NCBI RefSeq assembly: GCF_000426065.1
Contig: NZ_AUEQ01000014.1
Span: 186,001-250,000, forward strand
DNA length: 64,000 nt
Direction: 5' to 3'
From: Mycobacterium sp. URHD0025
GTDB taxonomy: Bacteria; Actinomycetota; Actinomycetes; Mycobacteriales; Mycobacteriaceae
Below, piece by piece: positions 9,412 to 17,480 of the stretch. Positions within the stretch are counted from its first letter, which is position 1. Every line of letters starts with the position of its first letter. A program made the translations under genes and the position numbers. Below the pieces are notes generated by a model, which was given only the letters and a program-made list of their open reading frames with translations, was not told the DNA's origin and did not search any database.

Positions 9412-11156
9412 TGCTCACACGATTTATCCGGACCCAGCTGATTCTGTTCACCGTCGCCTCTGTCGTCGGTGTGGCCGTCATGCTGTTCGCGTATATGCAG
9501 GTGCCGACGCTGCTCGGTGTCGGCCGCATCACGGTCAAGTTGGAATTGCCGGCCACCGGCGGTCTCTACCAGTTCGGCAACGTCACGTATCGCGGATCGC
9601 AGATCGGCAAGGTCACCTCGGTGGAGCTGACCGACAAGGGGGCTGAGGCGACGCTGTCCCTGGACCGCTCGCCGAAGGTGCCCGCCGATCTGGCTGCCGA
9701 GGTCCGGAGCATGTCGGCGGTTGGTGAGCAATACGTGGAGTTGTTGCCGCACACCAACTCTGGGCCCTATCTGGACAACGGCTCGGTCATCGCGATGTCG
9801 AACACCAAGGTGCCGCAGCAGGTCGGCCCGATGCTGGACCAACTCGGTAAACTTGTGGACACCATCCCGAAGGACAAGCTGAGCCAGCTGCTGGACGAGT
9901 CGTACAACGCTTTCAACGGCACAGGCTACGACTTCGGTTCGCTGCTGGACTCGGCGTCGACGATCACCCGGGATTCCAACGCGGTGTCCGACCAGACGCG
10001 GGCGTTGATCGACGACTCAAAACCCTTCCTCGATGCGCAGGCGCAGACCACAGATTCCATCAGGACCTGGGCCGCCAGCATGGCCGGTATCACCGGGCAG
10101 GTCGCCGAGAACGATCCTGAGATCAGGTCGCTGCTGCGCAACGGACCGGGTTTCGCCCAGGAGACCACCAAGCTGCTCGAGCAGATCAAGCCGACGCTGC
10201 CGGTGTTGCTCGCGAATCTGTCCACGTTCGGCCAGATCGCGGTCACCTACAACCCGTCGATCGAGCAGTTGCTGGTGTTGTTGCCGCCGTACGTCGCTCA
10301 GCTGCAGACCTACGCGCACACCAATAACACCAGTGGGCTGCCGATGGCCGACTTCTCGCTGGGGCTGGGCGATCCGCCGACCTGTACGGTGGGCTTCCTC
10401 CCGCCGTCAGCCTGGCGCTCCCCGGCCGACACCACGGTGATCGACACCCCGGACGACATCTATTGCAAGTTGCCGCAGGATTCTCCGATCGGCGTTCGCG
10501 GGGCACGCAACTACCCGTGTATGGAGCATCCGGGCAAGCGGGCTCCGACGGTCAAATTGTGTAACGATCCCAACGGGTTCCAGCCGCTGGCGCAGCGTCA
10601 GCACGCGCTCGGGCCGTACCCGCTCGATCCGAACCTGATCGCCCAGGGTGTGCCCCCGGACACGCGGGTGCTGCCGGACGAGAAGATCTTCGGGCCGCTC
10701 GGAGGCACCCCGCTGCCGCCGGGCGTGACCGCTCCGCCACCGGGTGCGGCGCCTGAAGCCCCGCCGGCGCCGAGTTTCGCCGGAACGGGTCCGGGTCCGC
10801 TCCTGCCAGGGCAGCCGATGTACCTGGAGCCGCCGGTGCCCGGCGTGCCACCGCCTCCGGCAGGTGATCCTGCTGCGGTGCCGGTGCCCGCGAATGACCA
10901 GCCCCAAACGACCGAGCTTCCGCCCGTCCCGCATGGGCAAGGGGTATTTCCCGATGCGCCAGAGCTCCCCATGCCCACGCAACCTGGTGTGGCGCCCAGC
11001 GCGTTCAAGGGTGGTGCCGGAGGAAATGGGCCATCGGTCGCGATCGCCAAGTACAACCCGCGCACCGGGGAATACATGGGCAGTGACGGCAATCTGTACA
11101 AACAGACGGACCTGGTGTCCACGCCCAAGTCGTGGCAGGACCTGATGCCGACGTAG
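9411..11156 (+). CDS. mceF: Mce family protein, MceF type, long proline-rich C-terminus
   Basis: MceF-class subunit and last gene of the operon, 581 residues from the ATG at 9411. An open frame continues upstream to 9033, but that part is antisense to nothing useful and overlaps mceE; the ATG overlaps the mceE stop as elsewhere in the operon. A membrane anchor at about residues 8-30 is followed by the MCE domain (LELPATGGLYQFGNVTYRGS, then QIGKVTSV), the helical region, a Cys-containing segment and a tail of about 200 residues rich in Pro. The end of the protein (KYNPRTGEYMGSDGNLYKQT) matches the conserved MceF C-terminus. A strong terminator follows 11 bases later. Confidence 0.94.
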   Translation: MLTRFIRTQLILFTVASVVGVAVMLFAYMQVPTLLGVGRITVKLELPATGGLYQFGNVTYRGSQIGKVTSVELTDKGAEATLSLDRSPKVPADLAAEVRSMSAVGEQYVELLPHTNSGPYLDNGSVIAMSNTKVPQQVGPMLDQLGKLVDTIPKDKLSQLLDESYNAFNGTGYDFGSLLDSASTITRDSNAVSDQTRALIDDSKPFLDAQAQTTDSIRTWAASMAGITGQVAENDPEIRSLLRNGPGFAQETTKLLEQIKPTLPVLLANLSTFGQIAVTYNPSIEQLLVLLPPYVAQLQTYAHTNNTSGLPMADFSLGLGDPPTCTVGFLPPSAWRSPADTTVIDTPDDIYCKLPQDSPIGVRGARNYPCMEHPGKRAPTVKLCNDPNGFQPLAQRQHALGPYPLDPNLIAQGVPPDTRVLPDEKIFGPLGGTPLPPGVTAPPPGAAPEAPPAPSFAGTGPGPLLPGQPMYLEPPVPGVPPPPAGDPAAVPVPANDQPQTTELPPVPHGQGVFPDAPELPMPTQPGVAPSAFKGGAGGNGPSVAIAKYNPRTGEYMGSDGNLYKQTDLVSTPKSWQDLMPT

Positions 11157-11167
11157 CGCGACGGCGC

Positions 11168-11207
11168 AAAGATCTGGCCCCGGGCAATTGCCCGGGGCCA
11201 GATCTTT
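11168..11207. terminator. Perfect 40-bp palindrome, bidirectional terminator
   Basis: The 20 bases 11168-11187 are the exact reverse complement of 11188-11207. The palindrome begins AAAGATCTGGCCCC and ends GGGGCCAGATCTTT, followed by a further T-rich ATTTT-like tract. It lies between the stop of mceF and the stop of the convergent secreted-protein gene, so it can end transcription from both sides. Confidence 0.9.
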
Positions 11208-11258
11208 TATCTGTGTTCGGTTTTCGCGCTTTGCTCGAGTGCCGCAGCGCGGCAGAGC

Positions 11259-11768
11259 CTAGGCGGGCCTCATGTAGAACGGCATACGGACGGTGGGCCA
11301 CTGATTGCGCCCACACGATCCGCTGGGGCCCTTTGTCACGTCCTCGCCGGCGTACTCGGACGAAGCTTGGTCCACGTGCCCATCGAAGCCCACCGGGTAG
11401 AACTTGTACACCTGCATGCCCTCGACGGGAGTGCCGTCGGCACAGAAGCGCCAGTTGGGTACGACGCGCTTGATGTACCAGAGGCCGTTCGTTGTGTAGA
11501 CCGGTGCGGACCAGCCCGCGTCGCTGTTCACTGTGCCGCTGCATTCTGTCGGCGAGATGCACTGGGTGGAGATGGTCCAGGTGCTGCGTGTCGAGGGTTG
11601 GTTCTCGTAGCGGTCGTTGACCTTGGCCCATTCACCATTGGAGGATGTGGCAAACGTGCCGTTGATACCCCACTGCTCGGCGGCGCCGGCGGGGGCGGCG
11701 CCGCTCAGGCCGACAACCGCCGCAGTAGCGATCGCCACCGCACCAGCGCTTACCCGGGAGACAGACAT
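11259..11768 (-). CDS. Small secreted protein, unknown function
   Basis: A 169-residue protein with a clear Sec signal peptide (SAGAVAIATAAVVGLSGAAP, cleavage probably near GAA-EQW around residue 30). The mature part begins QWGINGTFATSSNGEWAKVN and contains four Cys, consistent with two disulfides. I recognise it as a family of mycobacterial exported proteins without a known function. It is divergent from the secreted protein at 11966, and an ATTCTC-type inverted repeat lies 37-55 bases upstream of its start. Its place between the mce operon and the catabolic genes suggests a role at the cell surface during use of the same substrate; that is inference. Confidence 0.85.
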   Translation of the reverse strand: MSVSRVSAGAVAIATAAVVGLSGAAPAGAAEQWGINGTFATSSNGEWAKVNDRYENQPSTRSTWTISTQCISPTECSGTVNSDAGWSAPVYTTNGLWYIKRVVPNWRFCADGTPVEGMQVYKFYPVGFDGHVDQASSEYAGEDVTKGPSGSCGRNQWPTVRMPFYMRPA

Positions 11769-11804
11769 GAACGCTCCTTCTGGCCGACCTGACAGCCGGT
11801 AGCC

Positions 11805-11823
11805 ATGTTCTCAGTTACGGAGA
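11805..11823. promoter_or_regulatory. Operator-like inverted repeat, site 1
   Basis: GTTCTC-AGTTACG-GAGAAT: a 19-bp imperfect palindrome matching the locus consensus ATTCTC-N7-GAGAAT at 11 of 12 arm positions. It lies 37 to 55 bases upstream of the minus-strand secreted protein that starts at 11768. Confidence 0.65.
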
Positions 11824-11917
11824 ATATCACTATCAATGCCAGCGCCACGATGGATTTGGCCAGGCCAGCTCGTCACGGCGCCAGCCTGGGGACCTGCGGC
11901 GGATCGTTCGTAGTAAT

Positions 11918-11936
11918 ATTCTCCAAAACTGAGAGT
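11918..11936. promoter_or_regulatory. Operator-like inverted repeat, site 2
   Basis: ATTCTC-CAAAACT-GAGAGT: the same 6-7-6 arrangement with one arm mismatch. It sits 30-48 bases upstream of the GTG start of the plus-strand secreted protein at 11966, so the divergent pair has one site per gene. Confidence 0.65.
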
Positions 11937-11965
11937 TTAATTTCCAGCTATGCGAAAGTAGCAAC

Positions 11966-12352
11966 GTGCGTGTGACGGTGATGGCGACCGCTTCAATGAT
12001 TGTCGCCGGGTTGTTGGCTGCTCCGCAGGCGAATGCGGGACCGCAGACATGTAATGACGCGTTTTGTACGCCGGGTATCAACCCCAACGCGGTGCTCGGC
12101 GCTCCGTGTGACAACACCTCCTACTTCGTCTTCGGTGTCGATGCCCGTAACGGGTGGGGCCGCCTGTTGTTCTGCGGCTCGCCGCGGCGCTATGAGCCGC
12201 GTTGGTTCCGGTCGCCGCCCATGGTGGGTATCCGCGACGAGAACAGCTTGTGCATCAACGAACAGAACTCCGTGGCGCAGGCGCCGGACGGACTGTTCCT
12301 GAGTTGTGTGCCGATGAACGGTGAGACGCGCTGGCTCCGCGGCGACGCCTGA
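11966..12352 (+). CDS. Small secreted Cys-rich protein, unknown function
   Basis: A 128-residue protein starting at GTG 11966. Its signal peptide is short (VMATASMIVAGLLAAPQANA), with cleavage likely after ANA near residue 24. The mature chain has six Cys in a small domain (NDAFCTPG, PCDNTSYFVFG, LLFCGSPRR, SLCINEQNS, LFLSCVPM), suggesting a disulfide-stabilised extracellular fold. No function was recognised. Upstream lies operator-like site 2, and downstream a strong hairpin terminator shared with the convergent gene. Confidence 0.8.
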   Translation: MRVTVMATASMIVAGLLAAPQANAGPQTCNDAFCTPGINPNAVLGAPCDNTSYFVFGVDARNGWGRLLFCGSPRRYEPRWFRSPPMVGIRDENSLCINEQNSVAQAPDGLFLSCVPMNGETRWLRGDA

Positions 12353-12367
12353 CCTGAACGTTCGAAC

Positions 12368-12408
12368 AATGCCTGAGGGCGACGCGAACCGCGTCGCCCT
12401 CAGGCATT
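12368..12408. terminator. Bidirectional hairpin terminator
   Basis: Two exact 19-bp arms, 12368-12386 (beginning AATGCCTGAGGG) and 12390-12408, are separated by the loop AAC. The hairpin is followed by T residues on the plus strand. It lies between the convergent secreted-protein genes ending at 12352 and 12434. Confidence 0.9.
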
Positions 12409-12433
12409 TTGACGTTGAGTGGTGAACCGAGGG

Positions 12434-12877
12434 CTACCAGTTCCGGATGGAACACAGCGCACCCTTGGGGCCGCTGTTGGTTCTGACCACCACACCGTCG
12501 ACCGCCAACTTGCAATTGAATCCGGGTGTCGGCAAGTTCGGCGACTCACCGCTCTGCACCAGGACCATGGCCCACAAGTTCGGATCGGCGAGCATGGCGT
12601 CGAATACCCACGGCTTGTCCGGCGCGATGTCCACATCCGCCCTCGGGCTGAACTCGTACGGATTGTGGCTGTAGTCGGAGAACATCACGGGCTCGCTGTC
12701 GCGGTAGTAGATGTGAGCCCAGTACGGAGCGTCAGCGGTCACGGTGTACTGCACATGATGCAGCGGCGGCCCTGGGGGCGGGTCGTCGGCGAATGCCGGT
12801 GCGGCGGTGGCGATTGTGCCAGCCGCCAGCACGGTGACCGTTGCAGTGGTCAGGACTCGGCCCGTCGGGTAGCGCAT
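12434..12877 (-). CDS. Small secreted protein, possible MmpS-like fold
   Basis: A 147-residue protein with a signal peptide ending near PAFADD (residue 31). The mature part is predicted to be mostly beta, with the stretch VQYTVTADAPYWAHIYYRDS and a C-terminal pair of Cys in FNCKLAV and ALCSIRNW. This arrangement resembles the periplasmic domain of MmpS-type proteins and related mycobacterial secreted proteins, but the match is weak and no function is claimed. It starts three bases after the stop of the upstream secreted-protein gene, so the two form an operon. Confidence 0.8.
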   Translation of the reverse strand: MRYPTGRVLTTATVTVLAAGTIATAAPAFADDPPPGPPLHHVQYTVTADAPYWAHIYYRDSEPVMFSDYSHNPYEFSPRADVDIAPDKPWVFDAMLADPNLWAMVLVQSGESPNLPTPGFNCKLAVDGVVVRTNSGPKGALCSIRNW

Positions 12878-12880
12878 CGA

Positions 12881-13354
12881 TCACATCCTCGTCAAGGTGA
12901 ACGGGTAGGTGAAGGAGCCGCCGGGGGCGCCGTCGCAGCCGGCGTCGAACGACGAGACCATCTCGCCCGCGAGCGTGTTCGCGTCCCAAGTGTAGACGTC
13001 GTGGGTCGGGATGGTGGGTCCGTAATAGATGTCCCCGCACCGCAGGCCGTAGAACTCATCGATGGTCAAGGTGTAACGACCGTCGACCAACCGAGCATCG
13101 CCACGGTTAGAGACCGCCTTGGCGACCGGCTGCGGGATGGTCATGATGGTGATGCAGTCATGCTGGAAGTTGTCGGTGCCGGGATCGTGGCAGGGCGTGA
13201 TCGCCGACCAGATCCAGGTGTGGAAGTCCCTGCGGTCCGGCATGTTGAGGCTGTAGTTGCCGAAATACATGGCTTGCGACGGCGGTGCCATGGCGATTGC
13301 CGTCCCCAATCCGAGCGCGGCACTCATCGCCACACGGATCAAGCTGGACTTCAC
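12881..13354 (-). CDS. Small secreted protein, unknown function
   Basis: A 157-residue exported protein. I choose the GTG at 13354 (product beginning MKSSLIRVAMSAALG) rather than an ATG 24 bases upstream because GGAGG lies seven bases before the GTG and the signal peptide then starts correctly. Cleavage is likely at SQA-MYF. The mature part contains four Cys and Asp/Tyr-rich segments such as RYTLTIDEFYGLRCGDIYYG. It is the first gene of a two-gene operon with the secreted protein ending at 12434. Two inverted repeats of the locus operator type lie upstream, at 13428-13451 and 13455-13473. Confidence 0.82.
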   Translation of the reverse strand: MKSSLIRVAMSAALGLGTAIAMAPPSQAMYFGNYSLNMPDRRDFHTWIWSAITPCHDPGTDNFQHDCITIMTIPQPVAKAVSNRGDARLVDGRYTLTIDEFYGLRCGDIYYGPTIPTHDVYTWDANTLAGEMVSSFDAGCDGAPGGSFTYPFTLTRM

Positions 13355-13427
13355 AGGCACACCTCCACGGATCGGCACTGGTCGGCTGACTATAGAACGA
13401 GATCACGCCTCACCGTGCCGAAACCGG

Positions 13428-13473
13428 AATCTCGTCTTCGCCAGTGAGATTGTCATTCTCGCATTCGGAGAAT
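13428..13473. promoter_or_regulatory. Double operator-like region, site 3
   Basis: ATTCTC-GCATTCG-GAGAAT at 13455-13473 has perfect 6-bp arms. Directly before it, AATCTC-N12-GAGATT at 13428-13451 is a related but wider repeat. Both are 74 to 119 bases upstream of the secreted-protein operon that starts at 13354. The rest of the 13355-13526 gap holds nothing else that I recognise. Confidence 0.65.
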
Positions 13474-13526
13474 AGCAAATACGGCGGAGACGAGATTCGC
13501 GGATTCGTGAGTCGGGGCCCGGTATG

Positions 13527-14819
13527 TCAGCGCACGGGCTTGAACGTGATGTGCAGATCTGTCAGGCCGCGCAGGATGAAGGTCGGCTCGTAGTTGTAGC
13601 GACGGTCGTCTGCCGGGCCGTGGAACTCCTCGTCGATGCCGATATCTGCCATCCGGTCGAGGATGCGCTCCAACGACACCCGGCCCTCGACGCGGGCCAG
13701 CGGGCCGCCGGGGCAGCTGTGCACGCCACGGCCGAACGCGATGTGTTCGCGGACATTCTTGCGATCGAGGCTGAAGGTGTGTGGATCCTCGAATCGGACC
13801 GGGTCGCGGTTCACCGCACCGGGGCACACCATCAGCGTGGTGCCGGCCGGTACGTCGATGTCACCCAGCTTGGTGTCCTTCTTGGCCAGCCGGAACTGGC
13901 TCTTGACGGGGGCGTCCATCCGCAGGGCTTCCTCGACGAAGGTCGGGATGCGGCTGCGGTCGTCGCGCAGGGCCTGTTGGATGTCCGGACGGTCGCCGAG
14001 TACCCGCAGCGAGGCCGAGAGCAGCTTTGTGGTGGTCTCCTGGCCGGCGGCGAAGAGGAACGTCGCGGAGCGAACGACCTCGATGATGGGTGGCACGGAA
14101 CCGTCGGGGTAGTTCGCCGTGGCGAGTGCCGTCAGCACGTCGTCCCGCGGTTCCTTACGGCGGTCTTCGAGGTAACGGCTGAACTTGTCGTCGAGCCATT
14201 CCAATGGATTGCTCGAAACGAGGTCGCCATCGAGCGAGCCGACCTGGGCGCCGGGTCGTGGCGCGCCCAATACCGTGCGGAACTCTTCGTGGTCTTCTTC
14301 CGGTACGCCCAGCATGTCGGCGATCACCAACAGTGAGAACGGCTTCGCGTAGGCGCTGAGGAACTCACATTTGCCGTCGGCGATGAAGTCATCGAGGCAC
14401 TGGTCGGCCAGCCGCCACATGAAGTCCTCGTTCTCCTTCAACCGCCGCGGTGTCAGCAGCCGATTGAGCAGGGAACGGGCGTTGGTGTGATCGGGTGGGT
14501 CCATGGTGACCATGTGCTCGAACATCGGCATCTGCGGGCGGTGGGCCGCAATCTGCTCGGTGATGTCCGAGCCTTCGGGGGTGAACGGCAGCGGCGGGAA
14601 CGGGCCCGCAACCGCGATGCAGGACGAGAAGAGGTCGGTGTCCTTGAGGACCGTGGTGGCCTCCTCGAACCCCGTGATCGCCAGGACGCCGTAATTCGGT
14701 TCCTTCACAACCGGGCACTTGCTGCGCAGGTGGTCGAAGTACGGGTGCGGGTCGGGGACCAGCGACGGGTCGGTGAAGTAGTCGACAGTGTCGTAGTCGG
14801 TCGTGCTGGAATCGGTCAT
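13527..14819 (-). CDS. Cytochrome P450
   Basis: Soluble bacterial-type cytochrome P450 of about 430 residues that would hydroxylate a hydrophobic substrate using ferredoxin-delivered electrons. Visible landmarks are the I-helix oxygen-binding motif AGQETT, the K-helix ExxR in EEALRMD, and the haem loop FGRGVHSCPGG with the thiolate Cys. The start could be the ATG at 14819 or an in-frame GTG at 14828; a purine-rich GAGAGG lies upstream of both. It is divergent from the TetR gene, with a 190-base shared region containing a palindrome. I did not assign a CYP family number. Its setting beside mce and CoA-ester genes suggests the first oxidation of an imported lipid. Confidence 0.95.
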   Translation of the reverse strand: MTDSSTTDYDTVDYFTDPSLVPDPHPYFDHLRSKCPVVKEPNYGVLAITGFEEATTVLKDTDLFSSCIAVAGPFPPLPFTPEGSDITEQIAAHRPQMPMFEHMVTMDPPDHTNARSLLNRLLTPRRLKENEDFMWRLADQCLDDFIADGKCEFLSAYAKPFSLLVIADMLGVPEEDHEEFRTVLGAPRPGAQVGSLDGDLVSSNPLEWLDDKFSRYLEDRRKEPRDDVLTALATANYPDGSVPPIIEVVRSATFLFAAGQETTTKLLSASLRVLGDRPDIQQALRDDRSRIPTFVEEALRMDAPVKSQFRLAKKDTKLGDIDVPAGTTLMVCPGAVNRDPVRFEDPHTFSLDRKNVREHIAFGRGVHSCPGGPLARVEGRVSLERILDRMADIGIDEEFHGPADDRRYNYEPTFILRGLTDLHITFKPVR

Positions 14820-14898
14820 CGTGTGCACTGCCTCTCGAAATCGATATGCGCTGCGGTGGTTTCGCGACGGGCTGCACCGCGCGAAGGATTTTCGAAAT

Positions 14899-14918
14899 TG
14901 CTGAGCACCTGCTTAGCA
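14899..14918. promoter_or_regulatory. Candidate TetR operator between P450 and tetR
   Basis: TGCTGAG-CACCTG-CTTAGCA is a 20-bp near-palindrome with one arm mismatch, placed between the divergent P450 and TetR genes. TetR regulators commonly bind such repeats next to their own gene. Its sequence differs from the ATTCTC-N7-GAGAAT sites seen nearby. Confidence 0.5.
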
Positions 14919-15009
14919 TGGCGGTAGAGTCGTGGTCAAGATCACCTGGCCGGGGGAAAGTTACGATCACCCGGACGTTGTGCTGGACAGGCCGTGAGGA
15001 GGACCGGGT

Positions 15010-15615
15010 ATGGCATCCGCGCGCAGGATCGGGGCACCCGACGCGAAGAACCGGATCGTGCTGCTCGACGCTGCCGAGTCGCTGATGATCGAGGAGGGCT
15101 ACGTCGCGGTCACCTCGCGCAGGGTGGCCGAGCGGGCCGGGCTCAAGCCCCAGCTGGTGCACTACTACTTCCGCACCATGGACGACCTGTTCCTGGCGGT
15201 GTTCGCGCGGCGGGCCGAGGAGGGCCTGGCAATCCAGGCCGAGGCGCTGAACTCGCCGCAGCCGCTGTGGGCGCTCTGGCGGTTGGGTATCGATCCCAGC
15301 GCGACCCGGCTGACCATGGAGATCATGGGGCTGGCCAACCACCGCAAGGCCCTGCGGGCCGAGATCGGCCGATATGCCGAACTGTTCCGCGACGCGCAGA
15401 CGAAGGCCATCACCGCGGCGCTGGACAAATACGGCATCGACGTCTCGGAGGTGCCGCCAGTCGTCTGGACCTTCATGGCGGCCAGCGTGTCGCGGGTGAT
15501 GGTCATGGAGCAGGCGCTCGGCATGTCGTCGGGGCACGCCGAGGTGCTGGAGTTCTGCGAAGGCTGGCTGCGCCACCTGGAAGGTGAACCGCAGCCCCTG
15601 GAGTTGCCGGCCTGA
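15010..15615 (+). CDS. TetR family transcriptional regulator
   Basis: A 201-residue TetR-type repressor. The N-terminal helix-turn-helix spans about residues 17-60 (AAESLMIEEGYVAVTSRRVA, then ERAGLKPQLVHYYF), followed by a helical ligand-binding domain. AGGAGG lies nine bases before the ATG at 15010. It is divergent from the P450 and convergent with the thiolase-like gene. The likely ligand is a CoA ester or free lipid of the local pathway, as for other catabolic TetR proteins of mycobacteria; this is inference. It is the only classical one-component repressor gene inside the catabolic block, so it is the first suspect for the regulon sites. Confidence 0.92.
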   Translation: MASARRIGAPDAKNRIVLLDAAESLMIEEGYVAVTSRRVAERAGLKPQLVHYYFRTMDDLFLAVFARRAEEGLAIQAEALNSPQPLWALWRLGIDPSATRLTMEIMGLANHRKALRAEIGRYAELFRDAQTKAITAALDKYGIDVSEVPPVVWTFMAASVSRVMVMEQALGMSSGHAEVLEFCEGWLRHLEGEPQPLELPA

Positions 15616-15723
15616 GATCACCGCTCCGGCCGGTATCCCGGAAGTGACCGCGATGGAAACCGCATTTCCATATTGTAGAACCAGGTTTCCGCCTACGCGA
15701 GGATGCGGCGGAGTTTGTCTACG

Positions 15724-15781
15724 CGACCAGACGCAGAATCGCGAGGAATGGGCTGAAATCCTGCGATTCTGTGTCTGGTCG
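15724..15781. terminator. Long stem-loop between convergent genes
   Basis: Arms 15724-15742 (CGACCAGACGCAGAATCGC) and 15763-15781 are complementary at 18 of 19 positions, the exception being a possible G-U pair. They enclose a 20-base loop between the stops of tetR and the thiolase-like gene. In the same gap, ATGGAAA at 15653-15659 and TTTCCAT at 15665-15671 form a further small palindrome. Confidence 0.75.
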
Positions 15782-15789
15782 TCGAGGAA

Positions 15790-16935
15790 CTAGAGCGAGA
15801 GAATGGTGGCCGAGGCCGTGCCCGGCGCGCCGTACACCTGGGCCAGGCCGACGCGCGGGTTGCCCGGCACCTGGCGCTCGCCCGCCTCGCCACGGAGCTG
15901 ACGTACCAGTTCGTGCATCTGGCGAAGCCCTGAGGCGCCGATCGGCTCGCCGTTGGCGATCAGGCCACCGTCGGTGTTGACCGGAATCGATCCGCCGATC
16001 TCGGTGGCACCGTCGGCCAGCAGCTTCTCCTGCTCACCATCGGCACACAACCCGGTCTCGGCCATATGGATCACCTCGGCACCGGCATCGGTGTCCTGCA
16101 GCTGGGCGATGTCCACATCCTCGGGCCCGATGCCAGCGGCCTCATAGGCTGCTTTGGCCGCGAAGACTGTCGGTGACGGGTCCTCATCGAGGGGCGCCGA
16201 CGTGCCGTGCACCTCGTACGCGCCGAACGTGCGCGTCCGGATCTCGCTGGCCCGCACATACACCGGCTTGTCGGTGTACTTGTGCGCGATGTCGGCGCGG
16301 CACATGATCACCGCGGCGGCCCCTTCGTCGGGGGCGCAGAACATGTACTGCCGCAACGGATAGTTCAGGACCGGCGAGGCCATGATCTCCTCGACCGAGA
16401 TCTCCTTGCGCCGGAAGGCATTCGGGTTCTTCTCGCCATTGCGGAAGTTCTTGTTGGCCACCCGCGCCAGCGTCTCCTCGGAGATGTTGTGCTTGTGGAT
16501 GTAGTGGTTGGCCTTCATTCCGAAGAACTTGGTGGTGACGAACTGGCCGTTTTCGGCGTACCACTGTGGCAGCGCGAGTTTGGCGGGATCATCGGTGAAC
16601 GCGCCGCGCGGGTGCTTGTCCAGACCGATCGCGATGCCGACGTCGTACTTGCCCAGCCGGATGGTGTCAGCGGTCTGCTGGATCGCGCTGGCCGCGGTGG
16701 CGCAGGCGTTGAACACGTTGGTGAACGTGATGCCGGTGAGTCCGACGAGGCGGGTCACTGCATCGGGATTCGACACTTCATAGCTGCCGCCGAAGCCGAA
16801 CTGGATGTCTTTCCATTGCAGGCCGGCATCCTCGAGCGCGAGTTGAATTGCCTCGGCACCCATCTGCATCGCGGTCTTGTCGAACCGGCCGAACGGGTGC
16901 AGGCCGACGCCGATGATCGCTACGTCATTGCTCAT
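15790..16935 (-). CDS. Thiolase-like lipid-transfer protein / aldolase (Ltp type)
   Basis: A 381-residue thiolase-fold protein of the SCP-x/Ltp group. Cys78, in FNACATAAS, matches the nucleophile position of thiolases, but the second motif reads GEPIGASG instead of GHPxGxTG, so the usual catalytic His is Glu. Members of this group paired with a DUF35 protein, such as Ltp2 in steroid side-chain degradation, act as retro-aldolases rather than thiolases. Here a DUF35 gene lies immediately upstream in the same operon with a 14-base gap, which supports that reading. The likely reaction is cleavage of a beta-hydroxyacyl-CoA side chain, releasing a ketone and a short CoA ester. Confidence 0.9.
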   Translation of the reverse strand: MSNDVAIIGVGLHPFGRFDKTAMQMGAEAIQLALEDAGLQWKDIQFGFGGSYEVSNPDAVTRLVGLTGITFTNVFNACATAASAIQQTADTIRLGKYDVGIAIGLDKHPRGAFTDDPAKLALPQWYAENGQFVTTKFFGMKANHYIHKHNISEETLARVANKNFRNGEKNPNAFRRKEISVEEIMASPVLNYPLRQYMFCAPDEGAAAVIMCRADIAHKYTDKPVYVRASEIRTRTFGAYEVHGTSAPLDEDPSPTVFAAKAAYEAAGIGPEDVDIAQLQDTDAGAEVIHMAETGLCADGEQEKLLADGATEIGGSIPVNTDGGLIANGEPIGASGLRQMHELVRQLRGEAGERQVPGNPRVGLAQVYGAPGTASATILSL

Positions 16936-16949
16936 GTTGCGCGGCCTTT

Positions 16950-17381
16950 CTAGATGGGCTGGAAGGCGAAGGTGACAACTTCGTTGCCTTCTTCGTCGGT
17001 GGTGAAGGGGATCATGGTGAGTTCGACGTCCATGCCGAATTGCAGTTTGGCTGGGTCGTTTTCGGTGAGGCGGCCCTCGACGCGCAGGACGGGGCCGGTG
17101 TCGTCGGCGAGTTCGACGAGGCCGACGCCGAAGGGGGTGAAGTCTTTTCCGGTGGGTCCCTTGTAGGGGGCTCCGGGCGGGAAGCCCTGGGTGGTCCAGG
17201 CGATGACGGTGCCGCGGCGGGGCAAGCGGACCTCTTCGGTGCTACCGCCAGAACATTTGGGGCAGCGGGACTGGGCGGGAAACACGGTGGCCGTGCAGTC
17301 AGTGCAACGGCTGCCGATCAGCTGGGGTTCGGCGTCGGGCCACGTCGAAATCTCGGGCGCCAGAGCAATCTGTGTTGACAC
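16950..17381 (-). CDS. DUF35 OB-fold protein with zinc ribbon, Ltp partner
   Basis: A 143-residue protein with an N-terminal rubredoxin-like zinc ribbon (CTDCTATVFPAQSRCPKC, four Cys in two CxxC pairs) followed by an acyl-CoA-binding OB-fold domain. DUF35 proteins bind and activate Ltp-type aldolases, or fuse to MaoC-like hydratases, in steroid degradation. It is the first gene of the operon with the thiolase-like protein. The ATG at 17381 is 26 bases from operator-like site 4. Confidence 0.93.
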   Translation of the reverse strand: MSTQIALAPEISTWPDAEPQLIGSRCTDCTATVFPAQSRCPKCSGGSTEEVRLPRRGTVIAWTTQGFPPGAPYKGPTGKDFTPFGVGLVELADDTGPVLRVEGRLTENDPAKLQFGMDVELTMIPFTTDEEGNEVVTFAFQPI

Positions 17382-17406
17382 GTCGCTGACGATAACTGGA
17401 AATGCA

Positions 17407-17425
17407 ATTCTCGTCTAGTGAGAAC
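17407..17425. promoter_or_regulatory. Operator-like inverted repeat, site 4
   Basis: ATTCTC-GTCTAGT-GAGAAC, a 6-7-6 inverted repeat with one arm mismatch. It lies in the 99-base gap between the divergent DUF35/thiolase operon and the VOC gene, where one regulator could control both directions. Confidence 0.7.
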
Positions 17426-17480
17426 CGACTGGCGTTAGGCTCTCGAACGCAGTTGAGGCCATACGGAGGGAGGCAGGCCA

